A stretch of 64,000 nucleotides of DNA, taken from assembly GCA_021234155.1 (NCBI GenBank), contig JAJEKV010000004.1, forward strand, positions 5,148,109 through 5,212,108, written 5' to 3'. The notes under the pieces are model-generated. The model worked only from the letters and a program-made list of their open reading frames with translations, did no database searches and was not told where the DNA came from. The first letter of the stretch is position 1. Each line of letters opens with the position of its first letter. This stretch comes from Isoetes taiwanensis. Taxonomy: Eukaryota; Streptophyta; Lycopodiopsida; Isoetales; Isoetaceae. A program made the translations under genes and the position numbers. Positions 43,411 through 53,844 of the stretch are shown piece by piece.

Positions 43411-45607
43411 CTAATTTAATATTACCCTAACAATATTCTGTTCACGGACAAACTTATTCAGCTGTACTCTGTCATTATCATGCAGATGGTAAATGTTTTT
43501 GGCAGGTTCATATCTTAAAGATGCAAGAAATATGATAGATTCGAGGTCTATAAGTCGATTATCGACCAGATCATAAGTAAACCAAGTGGACTTGCCGTCC
43601 TTGCTGCAATGTTTCCTGTAATATGCCAGATTTAATTGAACTTCAAAAGACGGGCGTTTAACTAAGTCCACGGGCTCCCTACTCTCTCTCCATGCACTGC
43701 CAGACTTTCTCCTCATGCTAAGTACCCTACCAAGATACCAAACCTTATGAATTGCAACAGATTTGTTCCCTTTTCTCGCTGAAGCTTGTCTGGTTTGTGG
43801 TGCCACCGTGGATTCCACTGGTTCTTCGAAGTACACTGCACAATCTGTCCCAATGCCGAGCAGAGTTTGTGCATCAACATTACTTTCTTCAATAGAATAT
43901 ATCATAGTCTTAACCCTTGTCAACCTGTCCTTTGATAGCCACGGATTCCCATTCAAATGACTCACTATAGTTGACTTGAAGATTTTCTTACCTTCCATAA
44001 CAACATGCCAAGACACATGAGATGGCTTCCTTCTTTCACATTCATCTAACATTTCGTCAAACACATGTCGTAATTCAGACCTGGCCACATCATCCTCACT
44101 AACTACCTCGTTCCTTGGATCTTCACCTTCAATCTCCATATTCTCTTCCGTGGCATCGGTCTCATCTCCCAATGTGGTAGAGCTCAGGTCTACCACACGA
44201 CTACTATGAAACCAATCTTCGACCTTCCATGGCTCACTAAACCAGCCATCACTCTCCTCAATTGTAATGCCAACGCTTGTACACAATGCTTGTGCAGCAG
44301 CAAGCCCTTCTTTTAAGGCCTCAATAATCTTGTCATCCGTATCCACGCTACTGTAATATGCAAGGTTACAGGTCAGCACATCCCCATTGGTATCTACCTT
44401 CTTTTCTAACTCTTCCCAAATGTGTTCTTGCGTAGCATGTGCTGCAGCCACCGACTTTAGAGAAGAAGTTCTCACATACGTCCGATCCCGTGCACTGTAA
44501 GGGCAACTCTAAATGCCCAAATTCTGAACTAAAATACTTTATTAGCAGCACAGCAAAATGGCATGACAATTGCACGTCTATAAAGGTTTCCCGACTAATG
44601 AAGTTCTTACTCAACGAATGCGTGCTGTGGTTCGTCAACCAGAGCCTCCAAAGCCTGTTATGCACCTAATGTTTTAAAGATCAAACCAAATTGAAAGTAG
44701 CAAACATGATTCCAGCTCACTTAAAGAAGAAGGATACCGTTGCAGCAGCTTTAATCCGAGCCCTCAAGTCCAAAGTAGGTGAGAGGAAGATGTCAATATA
44801 TGATGCCACGACTTCCAGATAAACTTTGGTGCCCAAATTCCGCATTGGTGGGCCTGCAGAACCATTGCTTAATTCGTCCAAGCATTGCTGAACCTTTCTA
44901 GAAGCAAGGCGTTGCGTAGCCCTCCAGTTTTGCCGATCCTGGCGCTTCACGTCTCCAAGTTGCAGCCCATGCTTCCCTTGGCATAACTCAAAGACATGGT
45001 GTATGTCATTGAGAGTCACTAACTCGTTTCCTAAGTACAACCTTCTAGAGGCACTATCCATGGGATTAATAAGCTTTTTACCATTGTGCACGAAATCTTG
45101 GTCATGCAGCCCATAAACATCCTTATTTCTCGAGGCACTTAGTAGTCGTCCCATGAAACCTTGAATGTGCTGTCTTGTGCAGACCTGGATGTATAATCTG
45201 CAAACATTGCACGCCCTTCTCCTCGAGTCTCCATCCGAGCTGTGGCCGATTAGAGGGCCAACAACCATTCTCAAGTGCACATTCCACAAGTCTTGGATTT
45301 GCTGCCACTGACGTCTAACCTCAAGGTGATCAAATCTGTTACATGTCAGAATAATAGCAAGGACGAGTCTGAGCAGCTTCCTATGCAAGGGATTCACGAT
45401 AAGAACTCTTGCATAGTGCGAAATGACATTCTCCTCGAAGGCATTGATAATTATGTCGTAGCCCTCTTCATCGGAGCCAACTAACACCTCAAATGTGCCA
45501 TTGCAAGCATGCCCTTCTTTCTTTCCACAAAAGCCGAGCAAGTAGTCATCTCTGGGAATCCAATGTACAGCCCGCTTTATGACGGTCTCGTCCTCAGCCA
45601 CAATTGC
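43411..45607 (-). pseudogene. Transposase-like gene (HSSDGDSRRR / GSDVCENFF type)
   Basis: Exon 1 (45607-44721) begins at acceptor TTCCAG|CA and includes CNRFDHLEVRRQWQQIQDLW and VVGPLIGHSSDGDSRRRACN, where the Asp is a candidate first catalytic residue. Donor TTTAA|GTGAGC and acceptor ATAACAG|GC join in frame to exon 2 (44654 down), with LPLQCTGSDVCENFFSKVGG, a candidate third acidic position. A +1 slip near 44452 separates this from the long frame AAHATQEHIWEELEKKVD ... KIFKSTIVSHLNGNPWLSKD ... DRLTRVKTMIYSIEES, ending at 43411. This order of motifs matches transposase-like proteins I recall from animals and basal plants, but the superfamily is not certain. It has one frameshift and no other damage. 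The first exon with a start codon is missing. Confidence 0.5.
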
Positions 45608-45639
45608 TGGAACCCCCCCCCCAAATCCAAGTGCTGCAT

Positions 45640-46020
45640 GGAAAAAATTAGTGGCTATATATAGCCAAATGGCGATTTTTTAGGGGGTCTAGGCAATTTT
45701 TGCGGCGAATTTTATGAAGAGAGATTTCTTTTAAAAAAATAAAAAATAGCCATAGTTAAAACAAGCACTCCATTATTTTTTTAAGATTAGCCAAACTATT
45801 TTCCCCCTTTTCCTTAAAGAAAAGGGATTAGCCTTTCTTTATATTATAATATTTATATATTAAATCATTAATAGCCAAACAAAAACGAATTCTTATTATA
45901 GACTTTTACACATCCCCACCTACCATCATCAGTGATAGTAGTTTTTCAAACTATGAATATTTATTATATATACCATATATGCATCTTCAAAAAGGAACTG
46001 TAAGAGATGGCTAATATCCC
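45640..46020. other. AT-rich DNA with TAGCCA words
   Basis: No gene. Repeated TAGCCA and TAGCCAAAC words resemble the interior of the hAT-like MITE at 32922-33682; ends and target duplication were not found. Confidence 0.35.
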
Positions 46021-46177
46021 TCTAGATGCCCGAGTTGGTTGCATAACATCTCTCTTCAAGGGTTAGAGATAAGTGCAATTTGATCACCATATCTACAAGG
46101 TGTCGTTGCATTAAATGTAGTTCAGACTATAGATGTTATAAGCTTTGTTATGAGCTTCTGTTAAAAGTTTTTCAATA

Positions 46178-46936
46178 TTATTGTATGTTCCTTGATTGTT
46201 GATTAAGCTCCTCAATAAGAGCCTTAACTTGAGGATTATCAATGTACTTTGCATCTTGAATGCGAACATCATTATTAGGAAGAGGTACTGATTTAAATAC
46301 TTGCTGCCTTGGTGGATGCTTGTTAGTTGCCCATTCTGGTTTCCCATGGATCTTCCAACAAGTACTCTCATCATGCTTGAATTTATCACATAACTTGCAA
46401 TACAAATGAGCCTTACTTGGATACCATCCCTGTTTTGGCTGCATCATTTGTGTGGAACTCATTAGATCTTGTTGGGCAATTGGAGCTTGTGGCATCATTG
46501 AAACTTGTGGTATGATAGGTGCTGCCTGCATTGGTTGAATAGGAATAGGTGGTGCTTGTTGCATAACAGCAAATACCGGATTGGCCCTCTCAAAGAATCT
46601 CTTCTCCCTACATTCTTGATCATTATGACCCTTTATTTGGCATCTTGAGCAGAATTTCAGCAATCTACATGTAGTATCAGAATGTCCAATAGACCCACAA
46701 TACTCACAAGTAATAAACTGCACCTCCCTTGGCTTCTCACCAATTGTAAGCTTAGAAATCTTGGCTGCAATATCCTCTGTTTTATGCTCTAGAGCAGCAA
46801 CTTCATGAATGTATCCCAGCTTATCTTCAGCCTTGAGAGCATACTTTTGTGCCTCTAGTAATGTTGTAGGCTGTTTTGCCTTCACCTTATGAGCAATAGC
46901 TCGTTTCAGCCCCTTCACATGCCATTGAATATCCAT
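46178..46936 (-). pseudogene. gag: Second copy of the Ty3/gypsy gag, truncated at both ends
   Basis: It is nearly identical to the gag at 39.2-40.0 kb over about 250 residues (MDIQWHVKGLKRAIAHKVKA ... VKALIEEL). All three zinc knuckles are intact, including CEYCGSIGHSDTTC. The N-terminal side stops at about 46937 and the C-terminal side at about 46200. Confidence 0.8.
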
Positions 46937-46955
46937 TTTATCTTAGGAACTTGTA

Positions 46956-47001
46956 AGTCTTATTGTCTTTCTTGCAAGTTTAGAGTTCGGGCTCTAACAC
47001 C
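46956..47001 (+). mobile_element. LTR end fragment, inverted relative to adjacent gag
   Basis: TTTCTTGCAAGTTTAGAG-TCGGGCTCTAACA ends at about 47001 and is the reverse complement of the start of the sequence at 40847 (TGTTAGAGCCTGGACTCTAA). Its orientation is opposite to the gag copy beside it, so a rearrangement has occurred. No primer-binding site follows. Confidence 0.6.
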
Positions 47002-47042
47002 TGGATGGAACAATCCTGCTAAGGAAGACTAGGAGTTCCAAA

Positions 47043-48193
47043 ATGCAGGACGCAAAGGATTATGCCACAATCCTAAAGAGACGGCGTGCGTTGGAAGAAG
47101 GCATCACAGAGTTTTGCAATGTTGCATCCAATGCATGCCATGATTTTGATTATTATAAGGAGAAGGCTGCACTTAATGAGGAAGACATGAAGGAGTTGAA
47201 CCGGCTATATCAACCCTACATCAACACGAAGCTAAAGCGTAACGTCAAAACCGCCCCCTTTCATGAACGTGCTATGGCACTTCTGAAGCAGAAGCTTGGA
47301 TTCGGGGTGGTCCCATTTAAGACCGATGATAGCTCCCCTCCCTTTTTGGTAACCTTGGGACACAAGGGGTTCGATGGTCTGGAACTAGCGGCTGGGCCCG
47401 TGGCACTATTTGCCATCAATATGATCGAAGACCCCACCCTATTTTATGAAAAAGCTGACATTGAGCAGTGGTACAAGACGTGTCTGGACATGACCGAGCT
47501 GGATACTTTCAGTTTCCTTATCTTTTGCATGTCGGGCAATCAGACAACTACTGTGTCACAATGGGCAGCTGATATTAATTTCACCAACAAGATCTTGTAT
47601 TCCATATACGAACTGGAACATGAGTGTAGACTTGGCCTGCTGAAGGCACCAAGTTTTGCCAATATAGTTTTGGTTATGGTTTAAAGATCAAATGCAGACC
47701 TGGACAAGTGGTGGTCAAGGGAGCACCACTATCTCGATAAGTTCATGATTTCTCAAGAGCATATGGAACCCTGGAAGGGCGGCAGATTTATGGAGGATGT
47801 GCCATCGATTGACAAAGTCAGCACTGATGGTGCAACAGGTCCAATACATAGAATTCCTATCCGGCCAAGAGTTATCAAGTACTTTATAACTAGCTTGGTC
47901 GAGGAAGATCAAATTGTATGCGAGTGGTACATGAATGGCCTGTTCTCTCAAGGGGCTATGCTCTATGGAATGAAATCAATATCTGTGGTTGGGAACAAGG
48001 ACATGGTTGAGACCATTCGGTCATACCTGGACCTGCTTCATAAGCATTTCAAAGAGAGGAAGACAGCTGGAAGCAGTAAGGACGAAGATGACGGAGATAA
48101 AGCTGACAGCCAGGGAGATAAAGATGACAGAGATGTCCAAGGTTTAGACGAGCTTGCTATGGAACAAATAGTGGAGAAGCTGAGATTGAGGTG
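47043..48193 (+). pseudogene. Permuted methyltransferase-like gene, second locus
   Basis: One frame from 47043 to 48192 is interrupted only by a TAA at 47682. It reads MQDAKDYATILKRRRALEEG ... DSSPPFLVTLGHKGFDGLEL ... VALFAINMIEDPTLFYEKAD ... FSFLIFC (motif IV position, EDPT for DPPY). After the stop comes HRIPIRPRVIKYFITSLVEE, then DQIVCEWYMNGLFSQGAMLY followed by GMKSISVVGNKD (motif I position). It aligns in order with the 34.5-35.6 kb gene (WTQDDYSTFF ... CWEFHVGGYVGW). A charged KDEDDGDKADSQGDKDD linker precedes donor TTGAG|GTGAGT. The ParB-like part is absent; the locus is cut at the left by retrotransposon DNA. Activity is unlikely given the altered motifs and the stop. Confidence 0.5.
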
Positions 48194-48805
48194 AGTGAAC
48201 TTTGCTCTCGAAGGGTTTCTCGACTCACAGAATTTAACACCTCGCAGAAGCCGACGAAAATGGGGTCTAAAATCGTGTATCCTCGGCCTAAAGCAAAAGA
48301 GATTATTGAATGGTGCCTGGAACGGGGATTCGAAGTGTCCATATGGTCTTGTATGGCAAAGAAAAATGTTGTCAATGTCCTTGGTGTTCTCGACCTTCCA
48401 GTTTTGAAGTTCAAGTTTGTTTGGGAAAACGAAAGGGTTGAGCATGTGTCAGACCTCGATCCAGCCATCACAAAGGGGAAGTCTATTATGGTGAAAAGGC
48501 TGGAAAAGGTTTATGAAGCATACCAGGACTTTAACAAACACAACACGCTGATCATAGACAACTCCGCCTACAAGTGCTATCATAACTCAAACAATACAAT
48601 CCTTGCCAAGAGTTATCATCCAGAAGAGTATGAAACGGATAGGTGGTTGTCTTTCAATCTTGTTCCTGTGTTGGCAGAATCCATGTTTTCCATTCTTGTG
48701 GCCGATGTGATTAGGAACTATCCGAACCTCAAGCAAGTCGATCCAGAGAGCAGCGCGATCATGAGGGCTATGGACGACAAATATTATGGTGATCAAGAAG
48801 AGTGA
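48191..48805 (+). pseudogene. FCP1-like HAD domain, second locus, nucleophile region missing
   Basis: Reads KMGSKIVYPRPKAKEIIEWC ... FEVSIWSCMAKKNVVNVLGV ... LKFKFVWENERV ... HNTLIIDNSAYKCYHNSNNT ... LAKSYHPEEYETDRWL, the C-terminal two-thirds of a plant FCP1-like HAD domain. Compared with the 36 kb copy, the segment with DLNGVL (nucleophile Asp) is missing; only about 50 nt separate the upstream donor from VYPRP, so an exon part was lost. The metal-binding motif is IIDN rather than DD. The frame is otherwise clean to the stop after YYGDQEE. Probably inactive as a phosphatase. Confidence 0.6.
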
Positions 48806-48904
48806 CATCTGCTTTCAGATAGCAAAGTTGTGTGAATTTTGTAAAGACACGTGAACAAATGTACTATATTTTGTAATGAATATACTTGTACATTGAGTTT
48901 TCGC

Positions 48905-49085
48905 TGGCTTTCTCGACCCGCGAGTCGAGAAAGGCACTGCTTATCCCGTTCATGAGACCATTTGTATGCTTCCTTGTGTGATTGGATGCAGCCATATTCT
49001 TTAATGAAAATGGTTGTGCATTGACTTTCCAGGGCCTTTCTCTTCATGAGACCATTTGTATGCTTCCTTGTGTAAATGCTCTCCA
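48905..49085. repeat. TTTCTCGAC hairpin and duplicated 31-bp block
   Basis: Palindrome TTTCTCGAC-CCGCGA-GTCGAGAAA at 48911-48934. TTCATGAGACCATTTGTATG-CTTCCTTGTGT occurs at about 48950 and again at about 49045. A diverged copy of the hairpin (TTCTCGACTTGCGATCCGAGAA) lies at about 49765, and a half-copy in the 48.2 kb intron. Confidence 0.7.
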
Positions 49086-49652
49086 ATCTATTTTGAATTA
49101 TCCATTCTTTTCTTCGTTATGACTAATGGCACCGTAATTGTTAATCATGGACTCTCTTTACTCCAGGTGGTTCAGGCACAGATCCTGCTCAGGCTACACT
49201 CTTACCGCTCCAGGCGGCACAGATCCTCCCGCTCTGGCACAGATCCCGCTCAGGCTACACTCTTACCAGGGCTTTGGGATAAGCTTGCTCGTGATTGCAG
49301 ACGCTATGTGACCTCAAGGGATGAAGAAGAGAGGAAGAACATTTCGCAAGTCCAGAAAGCTCAAAGCATCTTGCAAGCATTGCATGACATCCACAGAGGT
49401 TGGGGAAGGAGCATATTCGACCCGGCCATTGATGAAAAGCTGCGGGAGGAGAGTGGAGAAGTCGGGTGGACAGGTCACCCGGTGGCTCCCGAGGCACCTC
49501 ATTGTGAGGCATTCCACATTCTTCAGGTTGCCCCCAAGGCTTACAGACGGCATGAAGAAGCCCCGCACGTTCATGCCCTAAGGTGGACCACCTACGACGA
49601 TGATGTAACTGTAGTCGCAGTAAGACCGCCATGGTCTCTGCGTCCGATGTAA
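49056..49652 (+). CDS. Hypothetical open frame downstream of HAD-like domain
   Basis: 198 codons with a repeated Arg/Ser-rich start (HSYRSRRHRSSRSGTDPAQA) caused by a tandem DNA duplication (CAGGCTACACTCTTACC at about 49192 and 49253). It is followed by a helical charged segment, LWDKLARDCRRYVTSRDEEE ... AQSILQALHDIHRGWGRSIF, and ends RPPWSLRPM. An acceptor-like TTTACTCCAG precedes GTGGTTCAG, so it may be a last exon of the upstream gene. No family recognised. Confidence 0.35.
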   Translation: MYASLCKCSPIYFELSILFFVMTNGTVIVNHGLSLLQVVQAQILLRLHSYRSRRHRSSRSGTDPAQATLLPGLWDKLARDCRRYVTSRDEEERKNISQVQKAQSILQALHDIHRGWGRSIFDPAIDEKLREESGEVGWTGHPVAPEAPHCEAFHILQVAPKAYRRHEEAPHVHALRWTTYDDDVTVVAVRPPWSLRPM

Positions 49653-50039
49653 AATACATTGTAGCTATTCAATTTATTAATAAAAAACCTTTTTCAACTA
49701 CAACTTTGGTTTCAATCTGTAATGAAATTCCTTTGTTTGAGTTGTATTCCTCTTGTTCTCGACTTGCGATCCGAGAAAACAGGGAGAAAGATTGGACCCA
49801 CACTAACAGACAAATATTCAAATTCTGGACAGTTTTCGAGTCCGAGTAATTTTCCCAGGTCCTTTTTTGTGTAAAATAACAGGGTTCCAAAAAAAGTGGG
49901 AATGGAATGAGACCCACTTTAATTAAATACGACTTTTTTGTACCTATTTTTTGTTGATGTATTTAATTACTTTTAAGGGTGATATTTTGAGCATAACTTT
50001 TGGACATCTTTCTGATTTTTCATCTTTAAAGGTAATTAA

Positions 50040-50230
50040 TTGCCCCCCACATTTTAAAAAAAATATTGTCCCATAGCCTAAAAAATCTACTTTATTCTAT
50101 TTTCTACGGAAATCTATAAACGTAAAGTTAATACATTGATGATACAATTTGGTTTATAAAGTTAATACATTGATGATACAATTTGAATAATAGAAATAGT
50201 TACATAAGCAAATGTCTTTCAAATGTTAAG
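50040..50230 (+). repeat. Dispersed repeat shared with 61.42-61.60 kb
   Basis: Both places have a C run, TATT(T)CTAYGGAAATC/GAGATCCATAAA, then TTAATACATTGATGATAC, an AATAATARAAAT word, and GGAAGTTGC(G/A)CATA. In this copy AAAGTTAATACATTGATGATACAATTTG is duplicated in tandem (50125-50185). The other copy lies just left of the Helitron-like 3' end. Confidence 0.55.
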
Positions 50231-51240
50231 ATGTGCCTATTTGAGGGAAGTTGCGCATAAGGTGGATGTTATAATCTGGCCGAAACTAGAAAGGGTAGGA
50301 ATATAACTTAAGATTTGGCATGGTTGTTGTTGGTATGGTAGAAAGTGATGCTGGCACCCTGGATTCCAAATAGGGGAATCTAGGGCTCGAATCTGAGCTT
50401 TTGTTGGTCGGAACTGCTGGTCTTCACGTGCAGGAGATGGGGAGGGCGTAGATGGCGAAGGCACAGATGGGCGGCTATTGTTGGCAGGGTAAAAGCTCTT
50501 CTTGTTGCAAGAAATGGCTGCTTGATCTTGCCATTCCCCTCTTAATGGGTTGCATGGGCCAGAAGCATGCGACATGGAGATAAATCGAGAAAGCTGGGAG
50601 CTAGCATCCCTGAACAGATAGGTCAGAAGAACTGAGATCTTGGGCTTGCGGTATTCACCCTTTCTGATTTTGGCCAAATTATCAGGAGCTCAGAAATCGT
50701 AACTTGGTTTCCTTTCAACAAAGCCTTAGGTTCTTACGGGATGGCTTAGGTATCTACAGAGATCTCACGGGATGGCTTAGGTTTTCACAGGGTTCTTAGG
50801 CTGGCTTAAGCTTTTTTCCTTGTGCAGGTCTTGGTTTTTATTGGTCGCCCAACAAACTGTTGCATCTTTCGCACCATATTGCCTGACTCTGTGCTTTTGT
50901 TGCTTCATTCTAATCCGGCCTGTTGCTTGTTTTTGAAGGGCAATCAGGCGAGATTTCAAGCATAAGTTTTTAGAGAATTCAAGCATAAGGTTTTGTCGTA
51001 TTGGCCGTTGACTTCATTTAATAAGCCACCTGGGTGATTTCTGTCAGAATTGAAGCATGAATATCCGTCTGTTTAGTCAGGGTTAAAGCTAGAAAGGGTG
51101 AGTGGGCTTCAATAATCTGGCTGAAATCAGAAAGGGTAGGAATCATAAAGGACCGAAATCAATATAGGCTGAGGTCTTTGGAGCTTGATTAGGTTATAAA
51201 TCCATGCCTTTGGTCCATGGAGCTTGATTAGGTTATAGGT
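50230..51240. other. Anonymous DNA with short direct repeats
   Basis: No supported gene. GGGATGGCTTAGGT is repeated at about 50736 and 50769; TGGAGCTTGATTAGGTTATA is repeated at about 51180 and 51218. Confidence 0.4.
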
Positions 51241-51249
51241 TCTACCATC

Positions 51250-51500
51250 CGGAAGTATAGTGCTGGAGCTATAGTGCTGGGCAGCAGGTAAGCGGAAGAG
51301 CATTGGATTCCAGTTGGGGTTCGATTCCCCCAGCTCCCACCATGTTGGAAAGTTATGTTTGATGTGGTGTATGATTGATGTGCTGTTGTATGCTTGCTGG
51401 GAGAAGATAACCATTGGACTGGAGCTATCCCCCTTACAAATCGGGTCAACATGGGGCTGTCTGAACCCATCTTGACTTTGAGCGGACGGATCATATGGAT
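51250..51500 (+). mobile_element. tRNA-derived SINE-like element
   Basis: GGTAAGCGGAAGAGCATTGG (tRNA A-box-like region), then GGGGTTCGATTCCCCCAGCT with a perfect B box (GGTTCGATTCC) and CCCACCA. The 5' acceptor and anticodon stems do not fold into a proper tRNA. An unrelated body of about 150 bp follows. This combination fits a tRNA-derived SINE. Ends and target duplications were not determined. Confidence 0.5.
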
Positions 51501-51655
51501 GCACAAAGAATATTCCCCAAAATGTGCCATGATCTAGTGGCCACAAAAATTCAAAATACACCCCAAACAATAATACGCCTGGACATTACCGCGTTACACC
51601 TTGACTAGTAGGAATTATACATGTTGGGTAGCTTGGTAGCTTGACCTAGCTGGGC

Positions 51656-53839
51656 ATGGCCATGGCAAAGAGCGGGCTATGTCGTGCTGCGCAGCAGACA
51701 TTCTTAGACAAGGGTGGACCACTTGCAAATTTAGAAGTTGGGGGATTAACAAGGTACGTTAGCTTGAGATGGAGCATTTGATGTTTAAAATTCATGTTAT
51801 TTCTGATGAGGATGGTCATCAGATGCGGCCAAGATCTGAGTAAACGTGCATGGCTGGATGATGCAATTAAGTCCTCGGAAACTATGCTGGAGCAGGGAGT
51901 TCGGATGTCTAGAGGCCTTGCATACAGTCTCGTGGAGGAATGTTCAAAGCAGGAAGATCCTCAACTGGGCAGGCGGTTGCAGTCCTTAATGAGCGTTTGT
52001 GGGCGTGATTCTCTTTCTGTATTGGCTGATAGGCTGATACGGATATTCACCTCTTGTGGTGACTTGGTTGAAGCCAATGAGATATTTAAAAAAGTCCTCG
52101 AACCCAGTCAGTATACCTGGAATGCAATTATCAGGGCCAATGCCAAGCTTGGCAAATATGAGGAGGCCCTTCGTTTATATGATACCATGTTGTTGTCGGA
52201 TGTAAAGGGTGACAGCCATACATTTGTTGCTGTCTTACAAGCATGCATTGCCACATCAAAATTTAACCAAGCACGGCGTGTCCACCATCAGATTATTAAT
52301 AGTGGCATTCCATTGAGTGTTGAACTTGGTACTACCCTCGTTCATATGTATGCTAAGTGTGGGGACTTAGAGGAATCAAGCAGAATCTTTAGCAGTCTGC
52401 CAAATGATTGTGCAGATGCAGCATTATGGAATACAATGATTACAGCATACGTCAATTCTGGGAACCTGAAGGAAGCTCGAAGGCTGTTTGACATGTCCAC
52501 TATTAAGAATGTAATATCATGGACTGCAATGGTCACAGGATATGCCAAACATGGAAATATGGAGGAGGCACAGAAGCTCTTTGATAAATCACCACAAAGA
52601 GATCCTGTATCATGGGGTGCACTGATTGGTGGATATGCTGAGCATGGGGAAGGCTTACGAGCCCTTGAATGCTTTAGTCAAATGCAACAGGAGAACATAA
52701 ATCCTGACAAGATCACGTTTTTGAGCATTGTAAAGGCATGTGCCAGCATTGGTGCAATAGATCAGGGAAGGCAGATCCATCTTCAGATAATCAAAGCTGG
52801 GTTTGAATCAGACTTGACACTTAGGAATGCACTTGCTTATATGTATGCCATGTGTGGGAAGTTGGAGGAGAGCCACAACGTATGGTTCACACCCTTAAAT
52901 GGAGGTACAGTAGATCGAGATGTAGTTTCATGGAATGCGATTATTGCAGGACATGCCCAGCGTGGTCATGTGAGTTTGATCAGGCAGTGCCTCAAAGACA
53001 TGCAACAAGAAGGTATCAAGCCCAATGAAACAACATTCAGCTCTATTCTTGCTGCCTGCAGCCATGCATCTCTTTTAGATGAAGGTTGTAAATACTTCAA
53101 GTCTATGACAGAAGATTATGGCATCATCCATGATGATTTCCATTACACTTGCATGGTAGATCTTCTTGGTCGTGCTGGAAAGCTGAAGGAGGCAGAGAAC
53201 TTACTCCAAACGATTCAGCCAAGTATTGTGGGATGGATATCATTGCTTGTTGCATGCAGAACATATCAGAATGTAGAGTTAGGAAGACGTTGCTTTGATC
53301 AGGTAGTGAAATTGGATCCAAAGCATGCTACAGGATATGTCATTATGGCAGGCATTTATTCTGATGCTCAGATGCCAGAAGATGCTGCAAAAATAGAGGA
53401 GCTACGGAAAAGGACACATGCATGGAAAAAACCTGCCAAGGCATGGATAGAAGTTGACAACAAGGTTCATGAATTTATTGTGGGTGATAAAAGCCACCCG
53501 CAAAGCGACCAAATTAGTGAGACGTTAAGGAAATTAAGTAACAAAATGAGAGATATGGGTTACATACCTAAAGTCGATTTGGTATTGACCCAAATGTCAG
53601 ATCAGGAGAAACAAGATGCTCTGTGTGGACATGCAGAAAAATTAGCAGTAGCCTTTGGGCTTGCCAACACACCTCCAGGCACAGTTTTGCAGGCCACAAA
53701 GAATCTGAGAGTATGTATGGATTGCCACAATGCAACAAAAATTATTTCTAAAATTGAAGGGCGGGAGATAATAATAAGGGATGCATATCACATGCACCAC
53801 TTTAAAAATGGGTCATGTTCTTGTGGTGATTATTATTGA
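51656..53839 (+). CDS. PLS-class PPR protein with E and DYW domains
   Basis: The long frame starts at 51794 (681 residues to the stop at 53839). It contains tandem PPR motifs (YTWNAIIRANAKLGKYEEAL, LWNTMITAYVNSGNLKEARR, ISWTAMVTGYAKHGNMEEAQ, VSWGALIGGYAEHGEGLRAL), an E region (about 470-590) and a DYW domain. The zinc and catalytic signature is H-A-E at 613-615, C-M-D-C-H at 641-645, H-H-F near 668 and CSCGDYY at the end. Such proteins edit C to U in organelle transcripts. The terminal W is Y here. An upstream ATG at 51656 in the same frame encodes MAMAKSGLCRAAQQTFLDKG, then donor AAG|GTACGT; a 69-nt intron (51754-51822, acceptor ATCAG|A) joins in frame to RCGQDLSKRAW, which would supply a targeting-like N-terminus and remove the intervening TGA. 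I prefer that model; the one-exon start at 51794 is the alternative. No frame damage. Confidence 0.85.
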
Positions 53840-53844
53840 ATGTA

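Noticed and set aside
51280-51345. Functional tRNA gene (perfect B box and CCCACCA)
   Set aside because: The 5' acceptor strand and anticodon arm do not pair properly, and a non-tRNA body follows; a tRNA-derived SINE fits better.
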